Shown: positions 45,781 through 57,836, counted from the stretch's first letter. The stretch is DNA of 64,000 nucleotides from Hepsetus odoe (GCA_017165825.1 CM029368.1:30832138-30896137); one strand, 5' to 3'. The notes: generated from the sequence alone by a model not told the origin. Numbers and translations are program-made.

Positions 45781-48175
45781 CTTTCAAACATGGTGTACGG
45801 CTTTGATGTCCTACGTTTCGTGAAAGGCCCACATACAATTCCGGGTGAAGCTGACTTCTCAAAGGGAGAGGAGGAGTGCTGCCTCGGTGACCCCTCTGAC
45901 GTACTGCCCTCTTTCTGGTCAGTTTTATCAGCTCTATTTTTAATATATAGGTACGCATGACCAAAGGGGTACTCGCCCATTAGCTTGGAAAATGAGCAAT
46001 CAGCCATTTGTTCTGCAAGTTTTGCAGAAAGTTCTTTGCAGTATTTCCCTCCAGGTAAGAAATCTTTGAGATCCTCCTCCATCACAGCTGCAAGGACCTT
46101 CATCATCCTCTGTAAGCACACCTTCATGAGGGCCCCATACTGGTTTTCTGCATTTGCTTGACAGAACGCAAATACCCCTGAAAAGTTTTTCTCTTCCATT
46201 GGCACCTGGAGAAAAACATTAGCCATAGTCTCAGGCTGCAGCAAAATGGAGGCATCCTGGCACCACTGTAGAAGCTTCTCATGAAGGCAGAGCATGTACT
46301 TACAGATGTGCAAGTACTGTGCCTCACTCTTTAGAAGCTGCCAAAAGGGACCCAAGACTTTACAGTACACGATCGCCACCACACAGGTCAGAGTCTGTAT
46401 AGCTTCATCACAAGAATCATCGCTGACACTGTCCAGAATTACATCAGAGTTGTCATGCAGTTGCTGCAGGTCAGACACAAACAACGCAACATCCTTGTGA
46501 TGGTGAACAAGTCCAGCTGCTGCCTCAAAATAGTCAAGAAATCTATTTGTCTTCTGGGCAGGTAATTTAGAAGGGTTATTCCTCTCAATGCAAAAGGCAA
46601 GCCAATGCTTTCGGTAACTGTTGCTGGTTTCTTTACTTGGACATAAGATTTCACAAGTCATATTGATGTATCGAGTGACCGCGCTCTCATTAAAGTTCAG
46701 AAAACTTCTAAACATTGGACTGTTGTCTCGTCCGAGCTTATGTCCGGTATTGTTTACAATTTCTTTTTCAAATGACATTATTTGCTTCTCGACTGCATCA
46801 ACAATGTCAAAAAGGAAATTAAAGGTATACTGCAGGAAGGTAAAAGGTGGTATGATAGGTTGGTCCTCTTTTGCAACAGCATGGACCATAACCATCTCAT
46901 TTAGATATTTCAGTCTAGAATCTTTCTTGAGCATTAAAGAAAACTGGTTCTTGAGGATTTCTATAGACATCTTTGTGGTAGCTTCATTTTTTCCTCCATT
47001 CAGTTCTACAAGCTTCTGCAAAGACAGAAAAGAAGCATCAAGTAGCGTAACACAACCACCTGTGTCAGTCTGGAGGTTTTTTTCCAGGTCTTGCATTTGC
47101 AAATGTTCAGGCTCACATTCTTCCTTCACATCAACCATGAGAGGTGCTTGGTAAGCATCAGCAAGACTCTTCATTTCTACCCCCTGATTGCTTCTCTGAT
47201 ATCCAGAATAAAGATTACGCACAGAGATGTCAAAAGGCTCAGTTTCCTCCTTGATCTTAGGTGTCTGGCAGTTTGACTCTTCTTGAACTAATCTAGGACG
47301 TTTCTTTCTCGAGTGTCCTTTAGTTACCTCCACCTGCCTGTATTCTGAATCATCCAGATCAGAAGAGAGTTCAAATGGGCTATGAAGAAATTCATCCAAC
47401 AGTCCAATGCTCCTGTTTCTGCTCCTCTGATTGTTTCTGTACTGTATTCTGAGCTTCTTCAGACTCGTTTGAAGGAGCTTGTTGGCTTTTTGGATTTTAC
47501 CATCACAACAGAATGAGGAATCAAAGTTACGCAGCCATAAAACCAAGACAACTGGATCAATTTTCTCTCGTGCAATAAAACTAGTCAACTCAAGTATCAG
47601 ACCATTAGTGACATGTGTTAACTTTACACGATCAGAAAAGTCCAACATTTCCAGCAAATCTGTTCTTCCAATGCCAATATGATCACATATAGGACCAACA
47701 AATTCAAAGTTAACATTAGAGTCAAGAAAGACTTGTCTAGCATCTCCCGTTAAGCTCATGGCTGTTTCAACATTCTTCTCAATTAAACAACGGAAATCTG
47801 CAGATTCAAACTTTGGAAATATCTTCTGAAGCCATTTCACTATATCGATCCATGGAACATCTTTCTCCTCTCTCATTAGTCCAACCTGAAGCAAGAACTT
47901 GTTTGTGCAGGGTTTTCCATCTTGAACCAATGAGTCTCCAGTATGAGGTCCACAGAAGTCATGAGCAAGCTTGAAGTAGATGTCATCCTCTGTAAAGTGG
48001 GGGGAGGGGGGAGGACAAAAAAACTACAATTAGCAAGTACGATTGTACAACAAGCATATTTTATTGGTCAATAAACATTTATATGAATTAAAAATAAACA
48101 AAGTTACTTACTTAATTCAGTAGCAATACTCATGGCACTAAGACCACTGAAACGGGTGTCTTGGAGGTCTTCCAT
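45762..48175 (-). CDS. Uncharacterised nuclear-type protein, main reading frame
   Basis: I do not recognise this gene by name. Two exons join in phase on the reverse strand: 48175-48112 (MEDLQDTRFSGLSAMSIATE) and 47989-45762, giving about 763 aa. Near residues 250-310 are a basic KKRPR cluster and two consensus sumoylation sites (IKEE, VKEE), which suggest a nuclear protein. The first 210 residues and residues 330-680 look helical and globular, and no catalytic motif is visible. A FLPGGKY motif near residue 665 resembles, from memory, a recurrent family of uncharacterised fish proteins often linked with transposon-like sequence. The frame stops at 45762, while a second frame (45385-45780) continues in the same style. 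A leader exon probably ends at 50088 (AAAG|GTGAGC), placing the start head-to-head with fbxl6. Function is unknown. Confidence 0.7.
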
Positions 48176-50087
48176 TACTGCACATAGAGGTGCGGTGGCT
48201 TGGGTAGGTTTTTAAACATCCAGAGGAGCACAATCTTCCAAATAAAGTTCAGATAAATGTTTTAGTACTAACGGCCACAAAAAAAGCGCAGTCTACTTTC
48301 TACTTACTCTGATCATGTATATGTTTCATGTATGGCCATACAAGCCTCGAATAGGTGTGCACTCTCCCAAGGAAAAACAATATGGGGCAAACCTTATTTT
48401 TGTTTGTAAATGTGCTTATAGCATACAAACATATACACTACAGGATAAAGTTTGGACCCAGCCTCAGATTAAAAGACGTTGATTAGCACATGCTACTCAA
48501 AATTTGATTAAAAGAAAATATTAGAAGCGCTTAAAACAAATGTAAACTAGTGACTTTTTTGTTTTAATCGTCTGAGATTAGCCACAAAGGCTCAAATTAT
48601 TATAATTTTTTTTTTTTTTTAAAGGAGCTCATCTTTCTGTACTTCACTGACATTAACTATTTACTAATGTCAGAACTGACATTTTCTGGTTTGCTGTCAG
48701 AAACCCTTTGCTTTCATAATGTAATCAATACAAAGAGACTTCGATGAAACTAACAACACAAAACACTGAAGCGTTTAGGCCTGGGAGCAGGTCTTGAGGA
48801 TGGATAAACCAAAGGGTTTGGAGGCAAAGGCAACATGGAAAATGTCATTTTAGCAGTTAAACATGGATGTAAAACAAAGATGTTTTTGGGTGTTTTTTGG
48901 AGGAGGAAGTTCTGCAGTCTTGAATGAAAGAAGAAAATAACTGTGCCAAAATGAGATGAAATTCCTGTGCTGGGGAACACTGAGCAGTTACATTGTCCTC
49001 TGCATTTAACCCATCCAAACAGAACACACACACACACTCTGTCTGGGGCTCAAACCCTTTACCATCTGGTCATGAGGGCAAGTACCTAACCACTAGGCCA
49101 CCAGTGCCCCAGCATGCTGTCCAAAGTGGAATCATTTCTGAAAGCACAATTAAAAGCCAAACGCTTAGAGATTTCTTTCCTGTCCTTCCCAGTCTCCATA
49201 TCTTTCTCTCATTGAGCCGGCACGAGACAAACTGGACAGGAAATGAGCTGGAAACGAGAGTACAATAAACGGTTGTCATGCTTGAATAGATTCTGGGGGT
49301 GCAAAGTAATTTGCAAAAATTGCTGGAAAGGAAGCTGCAAATCTGTCCTGCTGTGATGAAAGCAAGTTTGGTTATTTTGATGAAACTCATATCAAACTCG
49401 TGTCTGTGTGTGTTTGTTTGTGCTTCTATTCTACACTCTGGTTTGCCAGCCACACAAACGATGGTGGAACAACTGTGCAAAAGGTCAACAGCTCCAAAAA
49501 CAAATCAGGAAAGACCCTTTGGTTGTGATTACACAGCTGTTCAGGCTGTTTTGATGTTGACTGAACTGACAAAGAGGATGTGTGAACACAGTTTCAATAA
49601 ACAAAGTGACAAAAACAGCATTACTAACAGTATATTCCAGCACAAATTGGCTAACAGTTAGCTCGAAAACTAATATCTTGACTGCGTATGTTCGTGGTGG
49701 GGTGCAGAACTATTTTTCAGAACTAGAGACTTCCCTGCAGATATATTTATACTTGTCCCGAGTGGTTTTATACGCTTTTGTCTGTGAATTAGCCTGTTAG
49801 CTAAAGGTTCTCCTCTGCTAAGCAAACCTGCTAGTTCAGTTAGCTAACTGACCGCCTCGCTCACACACTCGGAACTTGGAAGTATAACAACATACTTATT
49901 TGGATGTTTTCTCCTCAGAAGTGTGGCAGTTTGTTTCGTTTTATTTTAGAAAGAAGCCACCCGACGGTTCACTTAAATCAACAGACACCCAACCGTCTGA
50001 GGTAAACCGTCACTCCAGTCCCTTTAGTGCGTGTTTCACTTAAAAAGAAACACATTTGAAACAAAATACAAATTAAGCTGCGCTCAC
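48176..50087. other. Leader intron of the uncharacterised gene
   Basis: Lies between the ATG exon (48175) and the inferred leader donor at 50087. Contains a T-run near 48607, a SINE fragment at 48965-49112 and no recognisable exon. Confidence 0.45.
48965..49112 (-). repeat. tRNA-derived SINE fragment (family 1 head, reverse)
   Basis: Ends in CACTAGGCCACCAGTGCCCC, the reverse complement of the GGGGCA..GTGGCCTAGTG head, preceded by a (CA)n run at 49023-49037. Its centre is deleted. Confidence 0.7.
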
Positions 50088-50356
50088 CTTTACAACGTAG
50101 TGCTAGGTCAACTGGTCGCGAGGACGAAGTGCCCTTTATCTTCTCGTCTCTGATTCAAGTATATCTGCAAAGAACTGGGGCCGCGTCCCAAACTGCGCAC
50201 TACCACACTAAACAGTATGCAAACAAAGTGCACTAGCATGTGAAGGGCATTCAGGGGTTTAGTCGACGACTCTGATTGGCTATTCGGCCTCTGACGCAGT
50301 TGTTGTTAGAGCATCATGGGAAATGTGTAGTGACAACAAAGGAAGCGCTGCTGCAG
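50088..50356. promoter_or_regulatory. Divergent promoter between the uncharacterised gene and fbxl6
   Basis: A reverse-strand leader donor (AAAG|GTGAGC, exon end 50088) and a forward leader donor (GCTGCAG|GTATGTG, exon end 50356) face away from each other within 270 bases. Between them are CTGATTGGCTAT (an ATTGG/CCAAT box, 50270-50281), CTGACGCA (50291-50298) and a ZNF143-like motif (50311-50331). There is no TATA box, so it resembles a housekeeping bidirectional promoter. Both transcription starts are inferred. Confidence 0.6.
50311..50331 (-). promoter_or_regulatory. ZNF143/Staf-like binding motif
   Basis: The reverse strand reads CACTACACATTTCCCATGAT followed by GC. It resembles the known consensus ACTACAATTCCCAGCATGC, with one extra base in the spacer. 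Motifs of this kind are common in vertebrate bidirectional housekeeping promoters. Confidence 0.5.
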
Positions 50357-51107
50357 GTATGTGAGGATTCACTGGACAAAAATAAAGGTTTTCCGTGCTT
50401 CATGCACTCAGATTTGATTATATAGGTCGTTTAATTTTTGGCGTATGAGTAAAGAAAAAAACTGGTCGGTATGCGTAGCGCTTTTTATAGCAAGACGTTG
50501 GTTTAAAGTAGCTTCACAGAAATGGTTCAGACCAATTTTGAGCAAGCAGAGGGGCAGTTTGGTTCAAATGAATAAGAGAAATAGCAGAAGACAGATACTG
50601 TGAGGAAACAAGACATCAAAACTCAAGAAAGTATTAACCTTTAATCCAACTCTAGTTCATTGGACTATCTAGGAACTTTTGGGGCTCTGGTGTAACACTG
50701 ACAAAATGTAAAGTGCCCAGGGAGCAGTTATGGGGACAGTACCTTGTTCAAGGGTACCTCAGGGTAACCTACTAGTCTGGGATTTGAACCAATGACCTTC
50801 TGATCTTGAGGCTAACTCCCTAACCTAACCCTATCTACTTACAGGCTTTTCCTTTATGTCATTTATTAGATGTTGTGCTCTCAAAGCTATGGGGAAAAGG
50901 TTTCAGATACTCCAATAACAGTCAGTCATGGTTGTCAGAAGCTTAAGAGGGGTATAAAGGAAGAATTCTTCTTCTCTCAGCTGATCCCATTTAGGGGATC
51001 ATCAGTTTCTGTCTTCCTCTTTCAGTTCAACCACTTGCGTGTCCTCTCTCACCACATCCATAAACCACCTCGTTGTGTTTTTATTCAATATTTGTTTTTG
51101 TCCCCAG
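50357..51107. other. fbxl6 first intron
   Basis: Between the inferred leader donor (50357) and the coding-exon acceptor (TCCCCAG, 51107). Holds one reverse SINE fragment at 50695-50825. Confidence 0.5.
50695..50825 (-). repeat. Family 1 SINE fragment, reverse
   Basis: Contains GTGCCCAGGGAGCAGTTATG and ACCTTGTTCAAGGGTACCTC, then GGGATTTGAACC and GGCTAACTCCCTAACC. The extreme head is lost. Confidence 0.75.
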
Positions 51108-51111
51108 GCAG

Positions 51112-54100
51112 ATGTCATTTTCATCAGCCATGGATAATACTAATAAAGAGTCATCTGCTCCTGATGAAGTGGTAAGTGGTCCATCTTCAGAGCACATCCC
51201 TCTACGGTCTGAAGAGGAGGTGAATTCTCAGCCAGAAGCAGCCCTGAAGCAACGACCCACCTCTGCAAAAAGAAAAGAGCCTTTGAAAAGAAAAGCAGGC
51301 TCACTGAAAGATGAAAAGAGCAAGAAGAAAAAGAAAAGTAACATCAGGCGAGCTCCAAGACCCAATTACACTGTGGAGCATGGAGAGGACATGCTTCTCA
51401 TTATATCAAATGTCAACCCGTTTGACAGTGTTTGGAAGCCTAAACGAAAAGGATGCAAGAAGAAGAAGAAGAAAGCCAAGTCAAATGTCACTCCAGCCAA
51501 AAGGAAAAAAAATCCTACAAGGCCCAAAGTCACAGAGGAAGCTTCAGTCAGTGACATTAAATTGGAGGAAGCAGAGAGCTCCGACTGGGGCCAGAGACTG
51601 CCTGTAGAGGTGCTGGTTAAAATCTTCCAGATGGTCGTTCTCAGAGACGGCGCTGTACCTTTTCTGTGCAGGTAAGGACTTTTAATTTTTTTTAAACCGT
51701 CTCTTGGAAAATGGCACTGCACAACTTGGTGCTGTTGAGACTTTTAATTAGTTCGGCTCTTGTTGGCTTTCTATAAATTGAATCAGATTTGAATTTATTA
51801 TAGTTATTTTAGTTTTTGCATAAAAATTATTCATTTGGGCTTCCCTTATGGGTAGCCTATGGGTGCTGGGATAGGTTCCAATATCCCTGTGACCCTGGTT
51901 AGAATAAGTGGCTCAGGTAATGATGGCTGTGACATGGATGGTGGAGGTATAGAATTTCCAAAGCTAACACAGTAAGTTTATGGGTTACCTAAAAAGCTGA
52001 TTATATGCTGGGTCAGGTGTGCTACAGTAGGGAAGAAAGGATTAGTACATCTCAGGGTGCTTTGACAACTGAAGTCTGAATCAAAAAGTAGTGTGTTTGA
52101 CCCTTTGGTTCACTTTGTTGTGTAGGTCAGAACACATTTAACAAAGGCAACTAAACAAAATCAAAATAACTGCCTTGAGGCTCAAAAAAGTGGCCTCGAT
52201 CCAAACAATCTGTAGGGCTCATGCAGTTCTGCTGTGTGTTACCAAAACAAGCCTAAGTTACTGTACAGTTTTGTAACAGATTATCGCCAGCTGTTGTCCA
52301 AAACAATCAAACTAAGGTATGAAAATGCTCTGAATCTTAAAAAGGTATTAGAATGCTTTGTATTTCGTTTACAGCGGTGCAGTAACCCTTATAAATGATC
52401 TTTTTCGACAGAGTTGGCAGAGTTTGCCATCTGTGGAATGGTGCTGCATCCTCCCCAAGTCTTTGGCGCAGTGTGTCCATTGGCTACTGCTGGATTGAAC
52501 CTGGTAAGAGTCAGTTACCTGGAACTGAACAGAAGATTAGGAACACTATAAACTGGCTAGCACAAAACAGGTCAGTGATGCTATCTATATTCAACACAGT
52601 CTTAGCCTCTAACCAAGAGGTATCAAAAATTGGGGACCTCAAAAGAGATCACTGATCCCCTGCTGATGTTTAATTATCAAGTTCTTTTATCTGTTTTTTT
52701 TTTTTTTTTCTCTCATTGTTTCCAATTTGATGTTCTTTCTTCAAGGTTCTCACAGCTGAGAGATTTCACACTTTCACACTGGAAAAAACATGTTGACTAT
52801 GTTGTTCAGGTATTCAGAATTATTCTTTTGGATGATTCATACGATGTTAATTATCCCTGTGAAGTCAGATTATTTATTATTATTTATGTTATATAAATTA
52901 GGCTCATATTAACATTTAAATTCCTCATAAACCTACATAAAATACTCTATGATAAAGTGAAACTGTTTTTTGGACGTTTTGTTAATTTATTAAAAAGGAA
53001 AGTCTGAAATCTATCATTTACATATGGTTTCATACTAAAGTCTTGAGCCAACCCTCGTTTCTTCATAGTTTGTTTCAAAAGAGCTAGACTTCGTATTTTA
53101 TGATTTATTGTTGAGTATAAGATTTTCAGGGTTCCTGAAAGACAAGATTTTTGGCTCTCACTTTCAGTTCAGTCCCTGTACCTGAGCAGTTTTAGAGGAT
53201 AGTTTTTAGCTTGTGACCCAAACAGTGAGCTAAGTATAAATCATTCAAGCCGAATAAATCCATCGCACTTAAGGCGGTGAATAAACTGCTGCACGTGTTT
53301 CCACCATCCAGTGAGTAATATACTGGTGAGGCTGAAAAACAGTTAAACATTGGTTCCCATTTCCTAGATTTAATGTTCTTAATATATGATAAAGATAAGA
53401 CATAAAATAGTATTCTTGCTCCAACAAGTGATACTCTCCTGAAATATAAAGAAATGAAGTGTGTCTCTGGACTTTCACTCAGTACTTTAAGTATTCAGAC
53501 CCTTTGTTATAACTCTTGCACTTGAGAAGGATATCTGTGGTCCTTAAGGCCCTTCTATAATTTTGAGGGCTCTGCCTGTGCTGATTTTGGTGAATCATTA
53601 GGAAAGGTACACAGCTGTATACACAAGGTCTCAGCTGATGGTCTGTCTCAATGTGCAATACAAGCTTTTGAGAACTGTGTGTAGACCTTCAAGTGAAAGT
53701 GAAAACATAGCGAAACACGGCACAGACCGAAATTCAACCACTGCTTTTCAGCCATACTCACTGTGCAGCTGAGGGCAGCTATTTAAAGCAGCCCGGGGAA
53801 CAGTGATGGGGACGCTACCTTGCTCAAGGGTACTTCAGGGCAACCTACTGGTCTGGGATTCGAACCCATGACTTTCCAATTTTGGGGCCAACTCCCTAAC
53901 CACTAGGCCACCGCTGCCCCAAGACAGGATTATGTGAAAACACAGTCCTGGGAAAGAATACAAAACCTTTTCTGCAGCTTTGAAAGTGCATGGTATGAAG
54001 GGCACGCGGAGAATAAATTGGTTTCAGTCATGTATTTAAAATAAATTGAAATACTTTGAATAGTGTAAATAAAAAACACTTTAAAGGCCTGTTTCATCAT

Positions 54101-57090
54101 TATGGAGATGTGTGTAGAGATATATGATTAGGAATATCTAGCTTTTTATTATTAGCTGTTTTTAATTGGAGATGGTGGGTTTTTTTTTGTTTGTTTTTTT
54201 TTAAGCATATCATCCATGTTGATGCCAGCTTTAGTCTTTAAAATTTAATAATTGACGTAGGCGTTGGCATAGTGGTTAGGGACTAGGCCCCAGGATTGGA
54301 AGGTCATGGCTTCAAATCCTTAACAAGAAGGTTGCCCTGAATTACCCTTGAGCAAGGGGCCGTCACCATCACTGCTCCATGGGTTACTGGATATGGCTGC
54401 TCACTGTGACATGGTGTATGTCAAATACATGGTGTAGGTTAAATACAGAGAATGCATTTTGTTCTCCGACTGCTGCACTGTACAATGACAGATATTCACT
54501 TTGTCTTCACTTTTAACTTTAATTTTAATTTTAGGCAATAGCAGAATCCTGCAAAAATCTCCAGTCCCTCAAGCTGTCGTATTGTGTGGGTGTGACAAAA
54601 GAGGCCTTTCAAATCCTTAGCACTGCCTGTCCATCTTTGGAGAGCATAAATGTACAACACACAGAGGTATGTATGAAATTACGCCAAAAGTGCCTAGACG
54701 TACTCTAGATTCGTGAGATCTTCTTTTTAAATTTCATGCCAGAACGTGAATGTAACCAATGGAAATGTGCCCTAATGGACGGCAGTCCACTGCACATTTC
54801 AGCAAATACTTGTGAACTTGTTCATTGTCTTCGTCCCCACACAGAAGTCTTCATTTGCTGTTCATTTTCAGTAATTGGCCTGCAAATACTCTCAAGAAGG
54901 ATTAATCCTGCAGGACTCATTCATTAATTAATGAATTTACTTATGTGAATTCTAGTTTCAGGACGATGGCCTGGTCTCCTTCCTTGAGACAAATGGAAAT
55001 CAGCTTAAAAGACTCTTTCTTACGCGCAGCACAAAAAGTGACAAACTCCTGAATATTTTATGTGTAAGCCAGATTTCTTTTATTCCTCACTGCTGTTCAA
55101 ATATAATTCAGTGGCACACCGTTGGTTCGTGTCGCATGAATAAAATGTGTTTTTGTTTGCAGAGGGGATGCTGTTCTGAGCTCAAATTGCTGGAGATAAA
55201 TACTAAGTTGGACAGTGGATATTGCCCTCTTCCTATCTGCATACAGGCATTACAGATAGGCTGCCCTAAGCTACAGGTACAGTTTTTGGTAGCGTTGTGG
55301 ATCCGCTTACTTTTTTTAAACTGTACCAAAATTACCAAATTGATCATCATAAGAATGTTGTGGTGATTCAGTCACCCAAGCATTGATGAATCAGTATTGA
55401 CTGGCCTGATTGACCAAAATAATTCACCTTTATGGAATTATGTGAAAGCGTTTGTCTTGAACTGTGATCTAGATCCTTCCGTGATAATAAATACTGCAAT
55501 TTAAAAAAAATTCAAAGGCCAGTTTCACCGAAAAGATTAAATAACAATGTGCTGAGCAGTTTTAGGGCATATTGTTTGTTACCCAACAGGCTACTTAAGA
55601 CAAAGAATTGAACTAAAAGGAATCAGCTGTAGTAACTTCGCCTTAGTTTAAACACCATCCCTCAGAGTCAGTTGCTATGCAGTTATTATTTCATTACTGC
55701 AACACCCGCCGGTGTTTTTTTTTTTGTTTCTTTTATTCTCAGCTGTCGTCGCTGCTCTCCTTATTTTCCGCTTTTCCGATTTAGATTTTTAGGTTGATGA
55801 ATGTAACCCCTATTCCAAAAATGCTTCGGAACATGCCCAGTTCCACATCTGGCTTCCCCCTGCTGGAGGAATTGTGCATAGCGTCTTCCTCTCATTCCTT
55901 CATGACTGATCATGATCTCCTCAATGTTCTCCATGGCTCCCCCAACCTTCGAGTGCTCGACCTGCGGGGCTGCTCACGCATAACAGCTATGGGACTCTAC
56001 AATCTGCCATGTGAAGGTAATGTGTGATACACAAGGGTTTCCTTCAAACACAGTGAAAAACTAACAACTGAATGTGCATGCAGTATACGCACTGTAATAT
56101 ACTAGTTCATAACATTAATTTTTTGTTATTGTGAGGTTAGGACTGATATACGTAAATGTTCTTTTTTGACCAATCTGTAATCTTCTTCAAAACACTGTTA
56201 CTGTCCATAGAACGTCCCCATGAATTCTGAGCTAAATTACTATAGGCTGAGTATATGTAATACATGTATAATGTGAAATGAATTTATAAATTATGTAAAT
56301 GTTTTGCATTTATGGCATTATAGAAATTACACCTTGAAAACCAGTTGTTTTTGTAGCTTAGTTTTTTTTTTTTTAATTTTATTTTTAATTCTCAAAAAAT
56401 ATATGTGCATTGGCCATGGCAATATGTTAAAAAGATTCAGTTACAATATGTTGCAATATTATCCCAAGATTAATTTGTCCATATTGGGCAGCACTATTAC
56501 TCATATGTATGCAGGTGTGTGTGTGTGTACATATAATCAATGTGCATCAGCGAGCACCCTTTATTCACTTTGCTAATCACATATTTTCACTTATTTTCTC
56601 AATGGATTTAGATCTGGAGTGTTTATACTGGGGGCTGTATTTCAATAGCAAAGTCATGGTGGCATCCAACAAAGGCATACACATGCTGTCTCAGAAATGG
56701 AGTAGTACCTTGTGTGAGTTGGATCTGACCAACCAGCCTTTCACAGAGGAAGACATGGAGATTGCAATGGGGAATCTGGCCCGTGGTCCTAGAGTAGATG
56801 GCTTTCGCTCTCTCAATCTCAGTGGGACAAAAATCACCTCATCTGCTCTCAGGTACTGATAGGATGATGCCTATTATTCATTTAACTAAGTCTTTTTAAA
56901 TTAGGTTTTGTTTAAGTTGCCTTTTCATCATGACGTCATGACGCAATTGTATTTCCACAGGTTGCTAGTTGCCCAGTGTACATCTCTAAGCTACTTGAAT
57001 CTGTCGTCTTGCCGTTACCTTCCAAGAGGACTGAAAAGGCTTTATCGTGGTCAGGAGGACATTCAAGAACTCCTTGGCAAATTGAACTGA
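51112..57090 (+). CDS. fbxl6: F-box and leucine-rich repeat protein 6
   Basis: F-box/LRR proteins are substrate receptors of SCF (SKP1-CUL1) ubiquitin ligases. Nine coding exons join in phase: 51112-51671, 52412-52570, 52746-52809, 54535-54666, 54956-55063, 55163-55276, 55785-56016, 56612-56852 and 56961-57090, giving 579 aa (human FBXL6 is about 540). Residues 1-155 are a disordered, lysine-rich nuclear-type region (SKKKKKSN, KKKKKKAKSN). The F-box spans about residues 157-205 (WGQRLPVEVLVKIFQMVVL, then VCHLWNGAASSPSLWRSVSI). Leucine-rich repeats follow (NLQSLKLSYC, LRVLDLRGCSRIT, CELDLTNQPF, FRSLNLSGTKI, LSYLNLSSCRYLP) to the end. The ATG at 51112 is the first in its exon; MDNTN at 51130 is an alternative. 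A non-coding first exon ending at 50356 is inferred. Adjacency to slc52a2 supports the orthology. Confidence 0.92.
51835..51960 (+). repeat. LINE-type repeat tail fragment in fbxl6 intron
   Basis: GGGTGCTGGGATAGGTTCCA and CCTGTGACCCTGGTTAGAAT, then AAGTGGCTCAGGTAATGATG, resemble a common fish LINE/SINE 3' tail. Confidence 0.5.
53470..53690 (+). mobile_element. Degenerate Tc1-like 5' fragment in fbxl6 intron
   Basis: TACTTTAAGTATTCAGACCC, then AGGAAAGGTACACAGCTGTA and CACAAGGTCTCAGCTGATGG, follow the order of the 5' non-coding part of common fish Tc1-like elements. It is truncated before the transposase. Confidence 0.55.
53690..53925 (-). repeat. tRNA-derived SINE, family 1 (tail A, reverse)
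   Basis: Near full length. In reverse it has the head GGGGCAGCGGTGGCCTAGTG, B-box GGGTTCGAATCCC and core CCTGAAGTACCCTTGAGCAA, with a tail A end in GTGAAAGTGAAAAC orientation. It is inserted in the intron after fbxl6 coding exon 3. Confidence 0.9.
54255..54530 (+). repeat. tRNA-derived SINE, family 1 (forward)
   Basis: Head GTTGGCATAGTGGTTAGGGA, a degenerate B-box (GGCTTCAAATCC), core TTACCCTTGAGCAAGGGGCC and a tail ending near the fbxl6 exon acceptor at 54534. It lies in opposite orientation to the copy at 53690. Its T-rich 3' end (CTTCACTTTTAACTTTAATT) forms part of the splice acceptor tract. Confidence 0.8.
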
Positions 57091-57452
57091 TTTATTGTTT
57101 TAAAAAAGCATTAAGTAATTTGTTTTAATTGTTTAATGCATTTCTACGTTTGGTGTCTGCAAAATATGATTCCTTCACAGGGTCTGATTTGATAGGCAGA
57201 ACAACTTATGATGACAATATGAATAACTCCAAACTATAACTGTTGGGATAATATCAAGGCTCTATCAGGAAGTGCGAGGAGTAAACACAAGGTATTATGA
57301 TATTAACAATGAAGCTTTCTTGATGTCCAGTGTAGTCAAAAAGACAAAAGAGGATAAAAGTGTTTATTAATTGTAAAAAAAACATTCCATGAGGATGGAG
57401 CTGATGAAGGAAAAAACATTAAACTAATTGCTGCCACAAAAAATGCAATTTT

Positions 57453-57458
57453 AATAAA
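57453..57458 (+). promoter_or_regulatory. Candidate poly(A) signal AATAAA for fbxl6
   Basis: TTTTAATAAAGGTG lies 363 bases after the fbxl6 stop, the usual context for a cleavage signal. Confidence 0.55.
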
Positions 57459-57830
57459 GGTGCATATTTTCAGTGTATTCTCATTTTTTCTTGCAAACAT
57501 TTCCTGACTTTTTTATCTGTTCTAAACGAGGGAAGCGACTCATACAGAATGTTTTTGTTTTTGTTTTTTTTTGCTTTATAACACCTGCGTGACTAAGCTC
57601 TACCAGTTCCATTGGATAAAATGGTTTCTTTTAGGTTTTGTAGGTGAACAAATGGAAATTGTAAACAAAGAAACAAAATGAAAAGCCAAATTATCTACAA
57701 AAATATTCATAATAATGTATCCTGACTTTTTTTTTATTTACATGAATTAAAAAAAATATGTACTTTTTTGTACAATTTGTACTTTTGTTAAAACCAGTTA
57801 ATTCAGCTTATTATTTTCTAAACAGAAAGG

Positions 57831-57836
57831 TTTATT
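57831..57836 (-). promoter_or_regulatory. Candidate poly(A) signal for epiplakin
   Basis: The reverse strand reads AATAAA, about 50 bases downstream of the stop codon at 57885. This would give a very short 3' UTR. Confidence 0.45.
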
